From the NCBI RefSeq assembly GCF_004363075.1, contig NZ_SNYN01000033.1:1-35030 (forward strand): DNA of 35,030 nucleotides. Reading direction: 5' to 3'. Under the pieces are notes generated by a model, which had not been told where the DNA came from, did not search any database, and saw only the letters and a list, made by a program, of their open reading frames with translations. The position numbers and the translations under genes were made by a program. Below are positions 32,794 through 35,030 of the stretch, piece by piece. The first letter of the stretch is position 1. Every line of letters starts with the position of its first letter. The stretch comes from Actinorugispora endophytica. Its GTDB lineage: Bacteria; Actinomycetota; Actinomycetes; Streptosporangiales; Streptosporangiaceae.

Positions 32794-34212
32794 CTAGTCG
32801 GAGCCGCCGACCCGTGCCTCGGACCGCTCCTCGGTGGACTGCTCCTCAGGGGGCGCGTCGTCGGCCTTCGCGGCGGGAACGGGCTCGTCCACCGGGACGA
32901 AGCCGTCGAGGCCGCGCGGGGCGTGGAAGCGCTCCACGTCGAGGATGCCCTCGTGCTTGGCGACCAGGGCCGGGATCAGGGCCTGGCCCGCGACGTTGGT
33001 GGCGGTGCGGCCCATGTCCAGGATCGGGTCGACGGCCAGCAGCAGGCCGACGCCCTCCAGCGGCAGGCCGAGGGTGGACAGGGTCAGGGTGAGCATGACG
33101 GTCGCGCCGGTGGTGCCCGCGGTGGCCGCCGAGCCGATCACCGAGACGAACACGATCAGCAGGTACTGGGTGATGCTCAGGTCGACGCCGAAGAACTGGG
33201 CGATGAAGATCGCCGCGATCGCCGGGTAGATCGCGGCGCAGCCGTCCATCTTGGTGGTCGCGCCGAAGGGGACCGCGAAGGAGGCGTAGGCGCGGGGCAC
33301 GCCGAAGTTGACCTCGGCGACGCGCTGGGTGACCGGCAGGGTGCCCATCGAGGAGCGCGAGACGAAGCCGAGCTGCACGGCGGGCCACACACCGGTGAAG
33401 TACTTGACCGGGGACAGGCCGCTGGCCAGGGCCAGCAGCGGGTAGACGACGAACAGCACCAGGACCAGGCCGACGTAGATCGCGATCGCGAACTTGCCGA
33501 GAGCGCCGATGGTGGTCCAGCCGTAGCTGTAGACGGCGTTGCCGAGCAGGCCCACGGTGCCCAGCGGGGCCAGCCGGATCACCCACCACAGCACCTTGAG
33601 GACCACCTCGAGGGCGGACTGGGTGAAGGCGAGGAACGGCTCGGCGGCCTTGCCGACGCGCACCGCGGCGATGCCGATCGCGATGGCGATCACGATCAGC
33701 TGGAGGGCGTTGAAGTCCAGTGAGGTGCTCAGCGCGCCGGTGCCGTCGTCGGAGGTGCCGGCGGTCAGGCCCAGGAAGTTCGTGGGGACGATGCTGTCGA
33801 GGAAGGCCAGCCACGAGCCGGTGCTGCCGGGCTCGGCCGCGGTCTCCGGGTCGATCCCGGTGCCCAGACCCGGTCGTATGGTCAGGCCCAGCCCGATGCC
33901 GATGGCCACCGCGACGAGCGCGGTCGCGGCGAACCACAGCAGGGTCCGCAGGGCCAGCCGGGCGGCGTTGGTGACGTTGCGCAGGTTGGCGATGGAGGCG
34001 ATGACCGCGAGCAGGATCAGCGGCGGCACGATCGTGCGCAGCAGCGCGACGAACGTGGAGCCGACGGTGTCCAGGGTGACGGCCAGCCAGTTGGGGTCGG
34101 CGTCCGGGCCGACAGGACCGATCTGGCGGGCGACGATGCCCAGGGCTATGCCCAGGACGAGTGCGAGGAGTACTTGGATCGCGAATGGAACGCGACGGAG
34201 TGCGGACAGCAC
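32794..34212 (-). CDS. Dicarboxylate/amino acid:cation symporter (DAACS family)
   Basis: This 472-residue permease of the DctA/GltP family takes up C4-dicarboxylates, glutamate/aspartate or neutral amino acids with Na+ or H+. The hairpin-1 serine motif reads S-R-S-S-M-G-T-L-P. The helix-7 motif, usually N-M-D-G-T, reads T-K-M-D-G-C-A; hairpin 2 reads A-G-T-T-G-A. Helix 8 reads D-M-G-R-T-A-T-N-V-A-G-Q, with the substrate-binding Arg and Asn. The C-terminal 50 residues are Pro/Asp/Glu-rich and cytoplasmic. I prefer GTG 34212, which has TGGAG seven bases upstream; the frame also opens at GTG 34242 without a ribosome binding site. Substrate cannot be assigned. Confidence 0.9.
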   Translation of the reverse strand: MLSALRRVPFAIQVLLALVLGIALGIVARQIGPVGPDADPNWLAVTLDTVGSTFVALLRTIVPPLILLAVIASIANLRNVTNAARLALRTLLWFAATALVAVAIGIGLGLTIRPGLGTGIDPETAAEPGSTGSWLAFLDSIVPTNFLGLTAGTSDDGTGALSTSLDFNALQLIVIAIAIGIAAVRVGKAAEPFLAFTQSALEVVLKVLWWVIRLAPLGTVGLLGNAVYSYGWTTIGALGKFAIAIYVGLVLVLFVVYPLLALASGLSPVKYFTGVWPAVQLGFVSRSSMGTLPVTQRVAEVNFGVPRAYASFAVPFGATTKMDGCAAIYPAIAAIFIAQFFGVDLSITQYLLIVFVSVIGSAATAGTTGATVMLTLTLSTLGLPLEGVGLLLAVDPILDMGRTATNVAGQALIPALVAKHEGILDVERFHAPRGLDGFVPVDEPVPAAKADDAPPEEQSTEERSEARVGGSD

Positions 34213-34565
34213 GAAGGGGCTCCAGGATCTCGGGAGGCGCACAGAAGGGTCGGGTGGGACGGGGCTTCTGGGCTCTTGGGGGGTGGGTGGGCGCCCTCGG
34301 CCGGGTTCGGCGGCGGGCGCTGTGCGACGCGGTGCTCTACTGGCGGAAGGTCAGGAGCTGGCGACACGCGTGGCTGACGAGGCGGCACAGGTCGATGTGC
34401 CGCCGTCGGGTCAGTCCCCAGAGATTGCTCACGAGACATCACAATAACCGGACAAGACGTTTTATTCCCACCCTCGGAGGGACGTTTTCGTCACGGTGAT
34501 CCGCCGGGAGGTCCCCGACCGTCCGGTTCGGCGGCCCCCGCCGAGGAGCGGGGGCGTGGACGGCG
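34213..34565. other. 353-base intergenic region
   Basis: No gene is supported. The part at 34420-34475 is AT-richer (CATCACAATAACCGG and ACGTTTTATTCCC) and probably holds the symporter promoter on the minus strand. The end nearest the carboxylase gene holds the hairpin at 34534-34555. Confidence 0.5.
34534..34555 (-). terminator. Terminator of the carboxylase gene
   Basis: GCCCCCGC (34534-34541) pairs with GCGGGGGC (34548-34555) around a 6-base loop, 10 bases past the minus-strand stop codon. Confidence 0.75.
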
Positions 34566-35030
34566 TCAGGCGCTCCTGATCTCGCAGATGACGGTGCCGC
34601 TGCCGACCGTCTCGCCCGCGCCCACGGACAGGCCGGTGACGGTTCCGGTCTTGTGGGCGGTGAGGGGTTGTTCCATCTTCATGGCCTCGATGACGACGAC
34701 GGTGTCGCCTTCGGTGACCTGTCGGCCGTTCTCGGCGGTGACCTTGACGATGGTGCCCTGCATGGGGGAGGTGAGGGCGTCGCCGCCTGCCGGGGGGGTC
34801 TTGGTGCGGGAGTCGCCGCGTCTGGCGGTCTTTCGGGTGCCCGGGGCCGGGTCGGGGGCCGTGCCGAGCCCGGCGGGTAGCGTCACCTCGACGCGTCGTC
34901 CGTCGACCTCGACGGTGACCTTCTGGCGGGGGGCCTCCTCGGTGGTCTCGACGATGCCCTGGTAGGGCTCGATCCGGTTGTCGAATTCGGTTTCGATCCA
35001 GCGGGTGTGGGTGGTGGGGGGTTGGTCGGG
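34566..35030 (-). CDS. Acetyl/propionyl-CoA carboxylase alpha subunit, C-terminal part (continues beyond window)
   Basis: The frame is open from the stop at 34566 to the window end (154 residues). It begins with T-H-T-R-W-I-E-T-E-F, typical of the region between the biotin carboxylase and biotin carrier domains of actinobacterial AccA-type alpha subunits. An Ala/Pro/Thr linker follows, then the biotin carrier domain with S-P-M-Q-G-T and the biotinylated lysine in E-A-M-K-M-E. The N-terminal ATP-grasp biotin carboxylase must lie in the following sequence. The enzyme makes malonyl- or methylmalonyl-CoA for fatty acid and polyketide synthesis. Confidence 0.93.
   Translation of the reverse strand, partial: PDQPPTTHTRWIETEFDNRIEPYQGIVETTEEAPRQKVTVEVDGRRVEVTLPAGLGTAPDPAPGTRKTARRGDSRTKTPPAGGDALTSPMQGTIVKVTAENGRQVTEGDTVVVIEAMKMEQPLTAHKTGTVTGLSVGAGETVGSGTVICEIRSA

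Overview
The window is high-GC DNA with the gene content and start/stop style of an actinomycete: many GTG starts, almost no AT-rich sequence, and the order sucC-sucD-DUF6350-purN-purH-folD-DUF3017-icd, which I know from Streptomyces and relatives. The amount of Gly/Ala/Arg-rich coding and the gene mix suggest a Nocardiopsis-like Streptosporangiales genome, but this is an inference, not a search result. The window opens inside a 5S rRNA gene, so an rrn operon lies just upstream. It closes inside the gene for the biotinylated alpha subunit of an acyl-CoA carboxylase.

Positions 1-12500 are mostly housekeeping. They hold the 5S rRNA with a strong terminator, a small unknown protein, a TauE/SafE permease, succinyl-CoA synthetase (sucCD), a DUF6350 membrane protein, a convergent DUF4190 protein, purine synthesis (purN overlapping purH), folD (one-carbon supply for purN/purH), an FHA-HTH regulator, a DUF3017 membrane protein and isocitrate dehydrogenase. 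TCA-cycle and one-carbon/purine functions therefore sit side by side.

Positions 12500-25110 mix cell-envelope and salvage genes. They hold a LytR-CpsA-Psr protein, a galactokinase-like protein with damaged signature motifs, a YbdK-type glutamate-cysteine ligase preceded by a possible 29-codon leader peptide, an M20 amidohydrolase, a divergent TetR/SDR pair, adenosine deaminase translationally coupled to a PH-domain membrane protein, and an orphan iron box in front of a 330-base stretch without a clear gene. After these come a purine nucleoside phosphorylase homologue that has lost most active-site residues, a gamma-glutamylcyclotransferase-like protein and an LpdA-type flavoprotein.

Positions 25180-32680 are the unusual part. 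Four paralogous membrane proteins lie in tandem on the minus strand. Each has a signal peptide, an extracytoplasmic domain built around a V-Y-V-D-P start and a P-V-x-V-x-V-x-P strand (TPM/TLP18.3-like by my reading), and one membrane helix. Three of the four also carry a cytoplasmic module with an invariant C-x3-P-x-H-G then C-x2-C pattern. Divergently, across an AT-rich promoter region, lie four small membrane proteins, three of them with long charged helical regions. I know no named function for either set. Together they are the best candidate here for an undescribed membrane system.

A near-perfect 34-bp inverted repeat (32706-32781) separates this block from a dicarboxylate/amino acid:cation symporter and the carboxylase gene. 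I saw no tRNA, insertion sequence, integrase or CRISPR array.
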